Positions 1 to 7,887 of a stretch of DNA of 56,678 bases are shown piece after piece (the first letter of the stretch is position 1; the number at the start of each line of letters is the position of its first letter). Where the stretch lies: NCBI GenBank assembly GCA_017403125.1, contig JAFQOR010000003.1, forward strand, positions 1 through 56,678, given 5' to 3'. Source of the stretch: Alistipes sp. (lineage in GTDB: Bacteria; Bacteroidota; Bacteroidia; Bacteroidales; Rikenellaceae). The notes beneath the pieces were generated by a model, which made no database searches, had not been told where the DNA came from, and worked only from the letters and a program-made list of their open reading frames with translations. A program made the translations under genes and the position numbers.

Positions 1-925
1 AATATCCCCCCCCCTCGACATTGTGCGGGTATTATTTTTAGTACCCGTGCAGTTGCGGGGTGCGTGTGTAGTGTGCAGTGTGTGCGGGGGCTCTTTTGTT
101 GTGGGTTTACTTTTTTCTACCCGCATCGGAGTAGGAGTTTTTGTGGTGTGGAAAGAGGTGTCTTCCCCTTTTCGCGGGTAGATTTTTTCCTACCCGTGTT
201 GTGAGTGGGGTAGCAGTGTCGGTGTCGAGCGTGTCTGCGATTTTTTTTTGTGCGGGTATTATTTTTAATACCCGTGCAGTTGTGTTGTTTGGTAAAGTGC
301 GTGGCGTGGACTGAAATGTAAGCATGCTTTCGTTGTGGGATTACTTTTGCCTACCCGCATTGGAGAGGGAGCGTTTGTGGTGTGGGAAGTGGTGTCTTCC
401 CCTTTTCGCGGGTAGATTTTTTTCTACCTATGTCGTGACGCGGGAGCTGCGCTTGGGGCGAGGTGTATCTGCGACTTTTGTATGCGGGTATTATTTTTAG
501 TACCCGTGTGGTTGTGGGAAGTGCATGTGTGATGTAGGGATGCGTGGTAAGCATGCTTTTGTTGCAGGTTTACTTTTTTCTACCCGCATCGGAGAGTGGG
601 TGTTTTTGCGTGGGAGTGGTGCCCTCTACCCCATTTTGCAGGTAGATTTTTTTCTACCCGTGTCATGGGTGGGGTAGTGGCGCTTGGTGAGGACATGATT
701 AAGGAATTTAGAGAGGTTAAGGAGGTTAGGGGGGAGTAGCTGTTATCGTCTTTAAGTATCTCCTTAACTTTCTTAAACTCTTTAATTTCATTAAATCCCC
801 CACACTCTCTAATATCCCCCCCCCGACATTGTGCGGGTATTATTTCTAATACCCGTGTGGTTGTGGGGTGCGTGTTTTGTGTGGTGTAGGAATGCGTGGT
901 AAGCATGCTTTTGTTGTGGCTTTAC
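1..925. repeat. Array of ~230 bp hairpin-rich intergenic repeats
   Basis: No convincing gene lies here. A unit recurs with two hairpin types. The first is CGGGTA, a 10-base A/T-rich loop, then TACCCG, at 26-47, 253-274, 485-506 and 834-855. The second is CGGGTAG, ATTTTTTC, then CTACCCG, at 175-196, with variants near 409-430 and 640-660. Each unit also carries a CTACCCGC run facing the second hairpin (near 117, 350, 580), and most have the palindrome AAGCATGCTT (322, 550, 901). The first three copies are spaced 227 and 232 bases. The third interval is 349 because an extra purine/pyrimidine element sits at 698-826. The string AATATCC plus a C run precedes both the first and the fourth copy, so the array probably continues to the left. 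Function is unknown. Confidence 0.85.
698..826. repeat. Purine-then-pyrimidine short-repeat element, copy 1
   Basis: The left half is built of irregular 7-8 base steps such as GGAATTTAGAGAGG and GAGGTTAGGGG. The right half is their approximate inverse (CTCCTTAACTTTCTTAAAC, then CTCTTTAATTTC). Transcribed either way it could fold into a loose long hairpin. Similar elements occur near 7715, 21105 and 31415, always between genes. Confidence 0.6.
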
Positions 926-975
926 AATACCTCTACCACGTTTTTTGAAATTTGTTCTCGGATTACCGGCGGCTC

Positions 976-1025
976 TTAAAAAGTAATTCGGCTTATGCGC
1001 TCACTCCATGTCGCATAAGCCGAAT
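976..1025 (-). terminator. Intrinsic terminator of the small lipoprotein gene
   Basis: A perfect 14-bp stem (986-999 with 1012-1025) has a 12-base loop. On the minus strand it is followed by TACTTTTTAAG. It begins 28 bases after the stop codon of the minus-strand lipoprotein gene. Confidence 0.85.
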
Positions 1026-1052
1026 ATCTACTCGCAAAGCAAATCTCGCTAA

Positions 1053-1442
1053 TTAGTCCTTCTCGAATTCGAACTCGTCACCCCATATTTCGAGAACTAA
1101 TTTTCTATCTGTAAGTGTCTTAATTTCGCAATCTTCGTCGCCTTCAAGCCAATCAGAGTCAATATTCAATATGTCGTCATTGCCATCTTTGAAGTACTCC
1201 CATTCGAGTTTGAATTCATATTCATAGTCCCAATCTTCGGAACATTCTATTACGCTGCCTTTTCCGTTGCTCTTTAACTCTAACTCGATGTATGAATCCC
1301 AATCGTTATCGTAGTCTGATATCCATGTTCCGATAAGTAGATTCTGCATGTTTTGTTGAGCGCTTGGTGCATCATCCTTCGAGCAAGATGAGATGGTCAC
1401 ACACAACATGGCGACAGCCAAGGTGTACATAATTTTCTTCAT
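1053..1442 (-). CDS. Small acidic lipoprotein, lipocalin-like size
   Basis: A 129-residue protein with an SPII signal: a hydrophobic N-terminus, lipobox ISSC with the lipidated Cys at position 20, then SKDD, a sequence typical of exported Bacteroidetes lipoproteins. The mature part is rich in Asp, Glu and Trp and contains the phrase LIGTWISDYDNDWDSY. The spacing of aromatic and acidic residues suggests a small beta-barrel of the lipocalin-like (DUF4923/5004-type) kind, but this is a fold guess. It ends in an acidic tail (DEFEFEKD). The gene is monocistronic, with a strong terminator downstream and a long upstream region holding a structured element and a promoter-like site. Substrate and role are unknown. 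Confidence 0.8.
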   Translation of the reverse strand: MKKIMYTLAVAMLCVTISSCSKDDAPSAQQNMQNLLIGTWISDYDNDWDSYIELELKSNGKGSVIECSEDWDYEYEFKLEWEYFKDGNDDILNIDSDWLEGDEDCEIKTLTDRKLVLEIWGDEFEFEKD

Positions 1443-1523
1443 AGTTTTGTTTTTGTTTTATAGGTGTCTCGACCCCGGAAGGCACCAATGTCTATAAACA
1501 AGAAAGTGTGGAGTCGATTAGTC

Positions 1524-1685
1524 TATCAGGATGGAGGCTCTGGTAAACCTAGCACAAATAGACAATACCCCACACTCGTATTGAGTACGGGGTACGACAC
1601 ACCCCTTATACTATGCAATACGGAGTGACGAGTGTGGTTGCCATCCTTGTGCTTTTGAAATTTACCAGATTTCCATCCAAGGATA
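1524..1685 (-). ncRNA. Long nested hairpin, probable structured leader or small RNA
   Basis: Six paired blocks nest in order: TATC/GATA at the ends, GGATGGA (1529-1535) with TCCATCC (1672-1678), CTGGTAAA (1540-1547) with TTTACCAG (1661-1668), GCACAA (1552-1557) with TTGTGC (1647-1652), CCACACTCGT (1570-1579) with ACGAGTGTGG (1628-1637), and GGGGT (1589-1593) with ACCCC (1601-1605). GTATTG (1578-1583) with CAATAC (1616-1621) gives a further, slightly overlapping pairing. A minus-strand promoter-like site at 1747-1777 would transcribe it as part of the lipoprotein mRNA leader. A MITE-like palindromic element is the alternative. Strand and function are inferred. Confidence 0.55.
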
Positions 1686-1746
1686 AAAGCTAATACACTT
1701 TCATCAATAATATGTCATCGCATAGACATATGCCCACACGACGCAA

Positions 1747-1777
1747 CAAAGGTAGGTAAAAAAATCTAACAACACAA
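1747..1777 (-). promoter_or_regulatory. Bacteroidetes-type promoter for the lipoprotein transcript
   Basis: On the minus strand the -7 box TACCTTTG lies at 1754-1747, and TTG at 1777-1775 lies 20 bases upstream of it. The predicted transcript starts near 1740, giving a leader of about 300 bases that spans the long hairpin. Confidence 0.55.
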
Positions 1778-1841
1778 CCCGTGGCGCGATATTTATGTTC
1801 AAAAAAACAGTGAGGTAGGGTAGTATCTTCGGAAAATTTAG

Positions 1842-1849
1842 TAACTTTG
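1842..1849 (+). promoter_or_regulatory. -7 box upstream of apt
   Basis: TAACTTTG fits the Bacteroidetes TAnnTTTG box and lies 29 bases before the apt start. No clear -33 TTTG is visible at the right distance. Confidence 0.5.
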
Positions 1850-1878
1850 CGAAGTTATATATCAACGAACTATCAATA

Positions 1879-2439
1879 ATGAAAGAGGTTCTCAAATTCT
1901 ACAAAGATTTTCCGAAGGAGGGTATCAACTTTATAGATATCATCCCCTATTTGCAAAACAAGGGTGTATTCAAGGAGCTCGTGGCACGCATCGACGAGAG
2001 CTGCACAACGCCCAACATCGTTACGCCCGAGGCGCGTGGATTCCTGTTTGCGGCGCCTCTTCTGGCGGTAAGCCGCGGCGTGGAGAACATCGTGCCGGTG
2101 CGTAAGAGTGGCAAGCTCCCCTTCAAGGAGGGCGACCTGCATGAGGTGCTTATCGAGAAGGAGTATGGCTGCGACAAGCTATATTACCGTTTGAGCGATA
2201 TCGCTGCGGGCAAGCCTTCGGGTGATGTGTTCGAGGTGACGATTCTGGACGATGTGCTTGCTACGGGAGGCACTGCCGAGGGTCTGGCGCAGTCGTTGGA
2301 GTCGATGAAGATTGAGGTCGAGGGCAAGAGCTACGGCATCAAGGTTAGAGAGTTTGTCTTTATTGTTGAGTTGGCAGAGCTGGGTGGCGCTGCGCGCTTG
2401 GAGAAGATTGCTCCCGTGCGCTCGATAAGCGTAATCTAA
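1879..2439 (+). CDS. apt: Adenine phosphoribosyltransferase
   Basis: A cytosolic purine-salvage enzyme that makes AMP and pyrophosphate from adenine and PRPP. The 186-residue product has the typical start (FYKDFPKEGINFIDI) and the substrate-loop phrase PEARGFLFAAPLL. It also has the PRPP-binding signature VTILDDVLATGGTA near residues 118-131, where the two Asp and the TGGTA loop bind ribose phosphate. Length fits the family (170-190). It starts with ATG 29 bases after a TAACTTTG box. recG follows in the same direction after 45 bases, so the two may be co-transcribed. No unusual residues were seen. Confidence 0.95.
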   Translation: MKEVLKFYKDFPKEGINFIDIIPYLQNKGVFKELVARIDESCTTPNIVTPEARGFLFAAPLLAVSRGVENIVPVRKSGKLPFKEGDLHEVLIEKEYGCDKLYYRLSDIAAGKPSGDVFEVTILDDVLATGGTAEGLAQSLESMKIEVEGKSYGIKVREFVFIVELAELGGAARLEKIAPVRSISVI

Positions 2440-2484
2440 CGGCGTAGAACACTCTTATCCAACCACGTGCGGGAGGCAGGAGCG

Positions 2485-4608
2485 ATGTCGGACATACTAT
2501 CCCGAGATATAAAATTTGTGAGTGGCGTGGGCGAGGTACGCGCACGTCTGTTGGGTCGCGAGGTGGGTGTACATACCATTGGCGACCTGCTCTATCGTTT
2601 CCCCTATCGCTATATCGACCGCACGCGAATGTGGCAGATATGTGAGGTGGATGAGTCGATGGAGTCCACCTACATACAGCTTCGCTGTCGCGTGTCGGGC
2701 ATATCGTTCGTGGGCGAGGGCGCCAAGCAGCGCTTCATCGTCGAGATTACGGATGGCACAGGCAGTGGCGAGATGGTGTGGTTTCGCGGTATCAAGTGGA
2801 TAGAGAAGTCTATCGAGGTAGGCAGGGAGTATATCGTCTTTGGTCGTCCCACGCTCTATCGTTCGCGTCTGCAACTCGTCCATCCCGATGTCGAACTTGT
2901 GGAGCAGGCGTTGTCGCGACGTCGCGAGAGCGGCTTGCAGGGTATCTACTCCACCACCGAGAAACTTGCACAGGCGATAAGTGCCAAGAGCATGTACAAC
3001 ATCGTCTGCAACGCTTGGAAGTTGGTTGCTGCCGACGAGCACGCCTTTCGAGAGGTGCTCCCCGAGGCGTTGCGTACGCGCAATGGGCTTATCACACTGC
3101 GCGAGGCGATATACAACATCCACTTCCCGCAGTCTGCCGAGAGGCTGCGAGCTGCGGAGTATCGACTCAAATACGAGGAGCTTTTGGGCGTGCAGCTGAC
3201 CATTCAGGCGCGACGCTCGGTGCGCTATGCCCGCAACGATGGATTCATCTTCCCGCGTGTGGGCGCGCTTTTCAATAAGTTTTACAGGGAGAACCTCCCC
3301 TTTATGCTCACCGGGGCGCAACAACGTGTGATAAAGGAGATACGTGCCGACATGGTGTCGGGGCGTCAGATGAATCGTCTGTTACAGGGCGACGTGGGTA
3401 GTGGCAAGACCATGGTGGCGTTTATGTCGATGTTGCTCGCCGTAGATAATGGCTATCAGGCGTGCATCATGGCGCCGACCGAGATTCTTGCACGCCAGCA
3501 CTACGCCTCGATGACGCGCTTTGCCCAAGGACTTAACGTGCGCATAGCCATACTTACCGGCGCCTCGAAGGCGAAGGAGCGACGCGAAGCCTTGGAGGGT
3601 ATAGCTTCGGGAGAGGTGGATATACTTATCGGCACGCATGCGCTTATTGAGGATAGGGTGAAGTTCTCGAATCTCGCCTATGTTGTCATCGACGAGCAGC
3701 ACCGCTTTGGCGTGGAGCAGCGAGCTAAACTATGGACGAAGAATTTGCAGCCCCCACACATCCTTGTCATGACCGCGACACCCATACCGCGCACGTTGGC
3801 GATGAGTCTCTATGGCGACTTGGAGGTTTCGGTCATCGACGAGCTGCCACCGGGACGTAAGCCCATAGCCACGTATCACTATCACGACTCGGCGCGTCTG
3901 CGCATGTTTGGTTTCCTGCGCAAGGAGATAGCCAAGGGGCGTCAGGTATATATCGTCTATCCGCTTATCAAGGGGTCGGAGAAGATGGACTACAAAGATC
4001 TCTACGATGGCTTCGACTCCATATCGCGCGACTTCCCTCTGCCCGAGTATCGTATCACGGTGTGTCATGGTAAGATGAAGAACGACGACAAGGAGGCTGC
4101 CATGGCGCAGTTCAAGCGTGGCGAGGCGGACATTCTCATAGCTACGTCGGTCATAGAGGTGGGTGTGGATGTGCCCAACGCTACGGTCATGGTAATCGAG
4201 TCGGCAGAGCGCTTCGGGTTGTCGCAGTTGCACCAGCTCCGTGGACGTGTGGGGCGCGGTGGCGAGCAGTCATACTGCATATTGATGACGGGTGATAAGC
4301 TGTCGAAGGAGGGGCGTGCAAGGTTAGAGGCTATGTGTGCTACGAACGATGGCTTCCGTCTCTCGGAGCTCGACCTTAAATTGCGTGGCGCGGGCGACAT
4401 TCATGGCACGCAACAGAGCGGCGAGGCTTTTGAGTTGAATATAGCAAATCTGGCTACCGACACACAGATAATGCAGATAACGCGCGATGAGGCGATAGCC
4501 ATCCTCGAAGGCGATCCGCAACTCGAACTGCCGCATAACAGGATGTGGGCAGAGTTGCGCGATAGGTATCGTAGGCGCGAGAGGGTCGATTTTTCGAATA
4601 TATCGTAA
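2485..4608 (+). CDS. recG: ATP-dependent DNA helicase RecG
   Basis: Remodels stalled replication forks and Holliday junctions. The 707-residue protein has the N-terminal wedge/OB part (about 1-200), with the helix-hairpin-helix-like phrase FVSGVGEVRARLLG near the start. The superfamily 2 helicase core follows: Walker A GDVGSGKT, motif II DEQH within VVIDEQHRFGVEQR, motif III MTATPIPRT, and motif VI QLRGRVGRG with its arginine finger. The C-terminal phrase DLKLRGAGDIHGTQQSG is also typical. An in-frame GTG 18 bases upstream is possible. I chose the ATG at 2485 because MSDILSRDI aligns with the family start and AGGAG precedes it. Confidence 0.95.
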   Translation: MSDILSRDIKFVSGVGEVRARLLGREVGVHTIGDLLYRFPYRYIDRTRMWQICEVDESMESTYIQLRCRVSGISFVGEGAKQRFIVEITDGTGSGEMVWFRGIKWIEKSIEVGREYIVFGRPTLYRSRLQLVHPDVELVEQALSRRRESGLQGIYSTTEKLAQAISAKSMYNIVCNAWKLVAADEHAFREVLPEALRTRNGLITLREAIYNIHFPQSAERLRAAEYRLKYEELLGVQLTIQARRSVRYARNDGFIFPRVGALFNKFYRENLPFMLTGAQQRVIKEIRADMVSGRQMNRLLQGDVGSGKTMVAFMSMLLAVDNGYQACIMAPTEILARQHYASMTRFAQGLNVRIAILTGASKAKERREALEGIASGEVDILIGTHALIEDRVKFSNLAYVVIDEQHRFGVEQRAKLWTKNLQPPHILVMTATPIPRTLAMSLYGDLEVSVIDELPPGRKPIATYHYHDSARLRMFGFLRKEIAKGRQVYIVYPLIKGSEKMDYKDLYDGFDSISRDFPLPEYRITVCHGKMKNDDKEAAMAQFKRGEADILIATSVIEVGVDVPNATVMVIESAERFGLSQLHQLRGRVGRGGEQSYCILMTGDKLSKEGRARLEAMCATNDGFRLSELDLKLRGAGDIHGTQQSGEAFELNIANLATDTQIMQITRDEAIAILEGDPQLELPHNRMWAELRDRYRRRERVDFSNIS

Positions 4609-4629
4609 TAAGAGTTAATGAAATTGCGT

Positions 4630-4637
4630 TATCTTTG
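4630..4637 (+). promoter_or_regulatory. -7 box upstream of the zinc-ribbon membrane protein
   Basis: TATCTTTG matches the Bacteroidetes -7 consensus and lies 52 bases before the ATG, just after the end of recG. This suggests an independent transcript for the next gene. Confidence 0.55.
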
Positions 4638-4689
4638 CAACCGAGAACAACATTAAACAACAGATTGATTACAAAACAACGATATCATC

Positions 4690-6096
4690 ATGGCACTTAT
4701 AAGATGTAAGAAGTGTAATAACCCAATGTCGAGCCGATCGAAGGCGTGCCCCATTTGTGGCGAGCCGACCATAGGTGAGAGCGTGGCCACACCTGCGGAG
4801 AGCGTAGCGCAGGAGAGTAGTACCCCTACATCCGCACCTACACCCACACCGGCACCCACGCCTACGCCTACGCCCACGCCGTCACCCACACCTATTTCTG
4901 CCCCATCGGAGCCGAACACGCCTGTGGCCTCCAAGGCGGAGAAGCCGCGCACGCTGCACGATATTCTTGCGGAGCGTAATGCTGCCCAACAATCGACGCT
5001 CAACGACAGCTTTGGTGCTGCCGACGAGGCGAAGAGTGGCGAGACAGCCGCGTCGCAGAGCAATGAGGAGGGTGCGCGTCGTGCGACAGAGACGATAGTG
5101 CCCACCGCGATGGGCATCATGGCAGATAGCGCGAAGAGCGATGCGGAGGCGACGAACGAGAGGTATGAGCGTCTAATCGAGGATTATGAGTATGAAGCAC
5201 ATCGCGCCCATCGTGCCAAGAAGGGGCTTACGGCGCTGATTGTCGTGTTGCTCTTGGCCCTCTGTGTGGCGGGCTATTTCTCGTATCGCTACATCGAGCT
5301 AAATAGCCGATACCCCAACTTGGAGCAGGAGTTGCAGATAGCCAACGAGGCACGCAAGCTCTTCGAGGACGAGAACTCGATGCTGATGCAGAATGCCGAG
5401 AAGCTGGTCGAGGAGCTCGAAGGCTTGAAGGATATGAACGACACCATAGGCAAGAAGTACGAGGAGGCTGTGGTGATGCTCGAACAGTTGCAGAGGGAGA
5501 AGACCTACAACTACGAGCAGTTAAACAAGTATAAGCGCGAGGTGGAGACCTTGAAGGGCATTATGAAGGGTTATGTCAAGCAAATCGACTCGCTAAATAC
5601 CATAAACAAGGATCTCGTAGCCGACAATGCCAGCATGCGTCGTGAGATATCGTCGGCGCAGTTGCGTGCCGATGTTGCCGAGGAGAAGGCGCAGGAGGCG
5701 GAGACCAAGGTGCGCATAGGCTCTGTGATTCAGACCGGTGGCGTGCGCATGGTGCCTATCAACGATAAGGATAGGGAGGTTCGAATCAAGCGTGCTACAC
5801 GTCTGCGTACCGACTTCGAACTTACGGCAAACGAGCTTGCCGAGCCGGGCGAGAAGGAGATATATCTCTGCGTCTATGGCCCCGATGGCTATGTGCTGGC
5901 ATCCGACCCGATGATACTCTTTATGTTCGAGGGCGACGAGATGATGGCGTCGGCAATGCGTAAGGTCGATTACGAAAACCGTTCGGTGCCCGTAAGTATC
6001 TACTATAACAGCGGAGGTCTCGACAGTGGTACCTATAAGGTCGAGATATATGTCGATGGACGTTTGAGTGGCGTGCAGGAGACCTATATCGAGTAA
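4690..6096 (+). CDS. Zinc-ribbon, Pro-rich, coiled-coil membrane protein
   Basis: I do not recognise a named family. The 468-residue protein has a clear domain order. An N-terminal zinc ribbon uses Cys6, Cys9, Cys20 and Cys23. A low-complexity Thr-Pro tract follows at about 50-75. A disordered acidic/Ala-rich linker leads to one membrane helix at about 180-200 (LIVVLLLALCVAGYF). A long heptad coiled coil runs from about 207 to 345 and contains MLEQLQREKTYNYEQLNKYK. A predicted beta-rich C-terminal domain (about 347-468) carries VYGPDGYVLASDP and a final GTYKVEIYVDGRLSG. The topology suggests a cytosolic zinc ribbon and a periplasmic coiled coil with a C-terminal sensor or anchor domain. Function is unknown; an envelope scaffold or sensor is only a guess. 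Confidence 0.8.
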   Translation: MALIRCKKCNNPMSSRSKACPICGEPTIGESVATPAESVAQESSTPTSAPTPTPAPTPTPTPTPSPTPISAPSEPNTPVASKAEKPRTLHDILAERNAAQQSTLNDSFGAADEAKSGETAASQSNEEGARRATETIVPTAMGIMADSAKSDAEATNERYERLIEDYEYEAHRAHRAKKGLTALIVVLLLALCVAGYFSYRYIELNSRYPNLEQELQIANEARKLFEDENSMLMQNAEKLVEELEGLKDMNDTIGKKYEEAVVMLEQLQREKTYNYEQLNKYKREVETLKGIMKGYVKQIDSLNTINKDLVADNASMRREISSAQLRADVAEEKAQEAETKVRIGSVIQTGGVRMVPINDKDREVRIKRATRLRTDFELTANELAEPGEKEIYLCVYGPDGYVLASDPMILFMFEGDEMMASAMRKVDYENRSVPVSIYYNSGGLDSGTYKVEIYVDGRLSGVQETYIE

Positions 6097-6152
6097 TAGA
6101 CATAGACGACAAACAACGAAATAGTTACTAACAAAATAGCAAAACTCAAACC

Positions 6153-6590
6153 ATGAAATACGCACTTATCTCTACCGAAAAGGGTGATATGAAGGCGGAG
6201 CTCTACGACAAGGAGACCCCCATCACCGTAGATAACTTTGTGAAGCTTGCCGAGAGCCACTTCTACGACGCCCTAACATTCCACCGCGTCATCCCCGACT
6301 TTGTTATTCAAGGTGGTTGCCCCAAGGGCGATGGTACGGGAGGTCCGGGCTACACTATCCCCTGTGAGACACGTGCCGAGCGTCAGTACCACGACCGTGG
6401 AGTCCTCTCTATGGCACACCGAGGCCCCAACACAGGAGGCTCGCAGTTCTTCATCTGCCATAACCGTCGAAATACCCAGCACCTCGATGGCGTGCATACA
6501 TGCTTTGGTCGTGTGGTTGAGGGACTCGATGTTATCGACGATATTCGCCCCGGCGACCTTATCCTCTCGATTACAATTGTCGAGGAGTAG
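6153..6590 (+). CDS. Cyclophilin-type peptidyl-prolyl cis-trans isomerase
   Basis: Catalyses proline cis-trans isomerisation during protein folding. The 145-residue single-domain protein has the cyclophilin core [13 protein letters not shown] with the catalytic Arg, the loop [14 protein letters not shown], the phrase [15 protein letters not shown], and [14 protein letters not shown]. No signal peptide is present, so it is cytosolic, like E. coli PpiB. The Trp of the cyclosporin pocket appears as His (QHLDGVH), which is common in bacteria. It precedes the interrupted DAHP synthase gene by 27 bases. Confidence 0.93.
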   Translation: MKYALISTEKGDMKAELYDKETPITVDNFVKLAESHFYDALTFHRVIPDFVIQGGCPKGDGTGGPGYTIPCETRAERQYHDRGVLSMAHRGPNTGGSQFFICHNRRNTQHLDGVHTCFGRVVEGLDVIDDIRPGDLILSITIVEE

Positions 6591-6617
6591 TTTCATAAGC
6601 GATTAAATAGGGGTGTT

Positions 6618-7688
6618 GTGACCGATTTCGAACCAATCTTTGGACAGGGTAGTACGTTGCCACTATATGTTGCAGGCCCATGCAGCGCCGAGAGTCGTGA
6701 ACAGATTCTCGCTGCTGCACGCGGCGTTGCGCGTGCCGGTGTCAAGGTCTTTCGTGCCGGGGGATGGTAGCCGCGTACCAAGCCCGGGTGCTTCGAGGGT
6801 GTGGGCATAGAGGCGTTGGAGTGGTTGCGTGAGGCAAAGGCGGAGTATGGAGTGTCGGTCATCACGGAGGTTGCGACGCCAGAGCATCTCGAACATGTGT
6901 TGCGTGCCGGCTTGGATGGTGTGTGGATTGGTGCGCGTACCACGACAAACCCCTTTGCCGTGCAGGACATCGCCGACGCACTGCGCGGTGTGGATACGGC
7001 GGTGCTGGTGAAGAATCCGGTGAGCCCCGATGTAGATTTGTGGATAGGCTCCATCGAGCGAATATATAACAGTGGCATACGCCGTCTGGGGGCTGTGCAT
7101 CGAGGTTTTACACCGTACGAGAGTTCGATATACCGCAATGCTCCACACTGGTCTGTGGCTATCGAGTTGCGTCGCCGCATACCCGATATGGTGCTCCTTT
7201 CTGACCCGAGCCATATTGGTGGCCGTCGTGAGTTTGTGCCCTCGTTGGCGCAGGAGGCGCTCGATAGAGGTTTCGATGGCGTCATGGTGGAGTGCCATCC
7301 CACGCCTGATTGTGCGTTGAGCGACGCGGCACAGCAGATTGTGCCCGAGGAGTTAGCAACTATGCTCCACTCACTCGTGTGGCGTCGTACGCACGTAGCT
7401 GCCAATGATCTGCGCGACTATCGCATGCATATCGATGCCGTGGATAATCGCATCCTTGAACTCCTGACCGAGCGTATGGATATCGCCCGCGAGATAGGAC
7501 GTTTCAAGCGAGAGCACAACATGGCGGTAGTGCAGCGCGAGCGTTTCAACGAACTATTACTTGCTGCCGAGGCGCGTGCCGAGGCGACAGGTCTTTCCAA
7601 GCGCTTTATACACCGCATGTTCAGTGCAATACACGAGGAGTCGGTGAGGCAGCAGTTGGAGGATGCAAACCTCTCCGAACGATTATAA
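6618..7688 (+). pseudogene. DAHP synthase-chorismate mutase, interrupted by an in-frame TAG
   Basis: The bifunctional enzyme would make DAHP from PEP and erythrose-4-phosphate, and prephenate from chorismate, at the entry and branch of aromatic amino acid synthesis. Reading from GTG 6618 gives a 356-codon frame that begins like the KDO8PS-related (type I-beta) DAHP synthases (LYVAGPCSAES). Codon 51, TAG at 6768-6770, then interrupts it in the phrase RAGGW*PRTKPGCFEG. The family normally has a PEP-binding Lys there (KPRT), so AAG to TAG is the simplest change. The preceding Gly-Gly-Trp also differs from the usual Gly-Val/Ile/Ala. Downstream the frame is intact: VLVKNPVSPDVDLWIG, LLSDPSHIGGRREFV, VECHPTP, then a C-terminal AroQ-type mutase (about 255-350). 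The downstream part alone lacks the PEP site. A sequence error is possible. Confidence 0.85.
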
Positions 7689-7714
7689 AGGTGAATTGCT
7701 GCGTTATGCCACTC

Positions 7715-7805
7715 TATTAGAGAGTTTAATGAGTTTAGGGAGATTAGGGAATTTAGCGAGAAAATTAACTATCTCTGAACTCTATCTTCTCTAATCTCTC
7801 TTCCT
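7715..7805. repeat. Purine-then-pyrimidine short-repeat element, copy 2
   Basis: The + strand reads TTAGAGAGTTTAATGAG, then TTTAGGGAGATTAGGGAA, followed by a pyrimidine-rich half with CTCTATCTTCTCTAATC. The design is the same as the element at 698-826. It lies between convergent genes, so it could act in a 3' region. No function is established. Confidence 0.6.
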
Positions 7806-7824
7806 CTGCTACGACGCTCCAAAC

Positions 7825-7862
7825 AAAAATATGCCCGTCCGACAAACCTGTCAGACGGGCAT
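7825..7862 (-). terminator. obgE: Intrinsic terminator of obgE
   Basis: ATGCCCGTC (7831-7839) pairs with GACGGGCAT (7854-7862) around a smaller inner GAC/GTC pair. On the minus strand the stem is followed by ATTTTTGTTT. It lies 25 bases beyond the obgE stop codon. Confidence 0.8.
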
Positions 7863-7887
7863 GCTCATTTCTCGATTCCTACCTCTA

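Noticed and set aside
107-906. Three minus-strand open frames of 60-110 codons starting MLT in the repeat array
   Set aside because: They share sequence only because the repeat unit is repeated; the Met comes from the AAGCATGCTT palindrome and the frames cross hairpins. No start signals or protein-like composition.
1-925. CRISPR array
   Set aside because: Repeat spacing is ~230 bp and the intervening sequence is itself repeated, so there are no unique spacers; no cas genes are present.
1704-1895. 63-codon minus-strand frame in the apt upstream gap
   Set aside because: It crosses the apt promoter and start, with no homology-like features.
2467-2484. GTG start for recG
   Set aside because: The ATG 18 bases later gives the usual RecG N-terminus and is preceded by AGGAG.
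6768-6770. Genome-wide recoding of TAG as a sense codon
   Set aside because: Many intact genes here end in TAG at the expected length (for example infC, iorA, iorB, prfA), and a normal RF1 gene is present.
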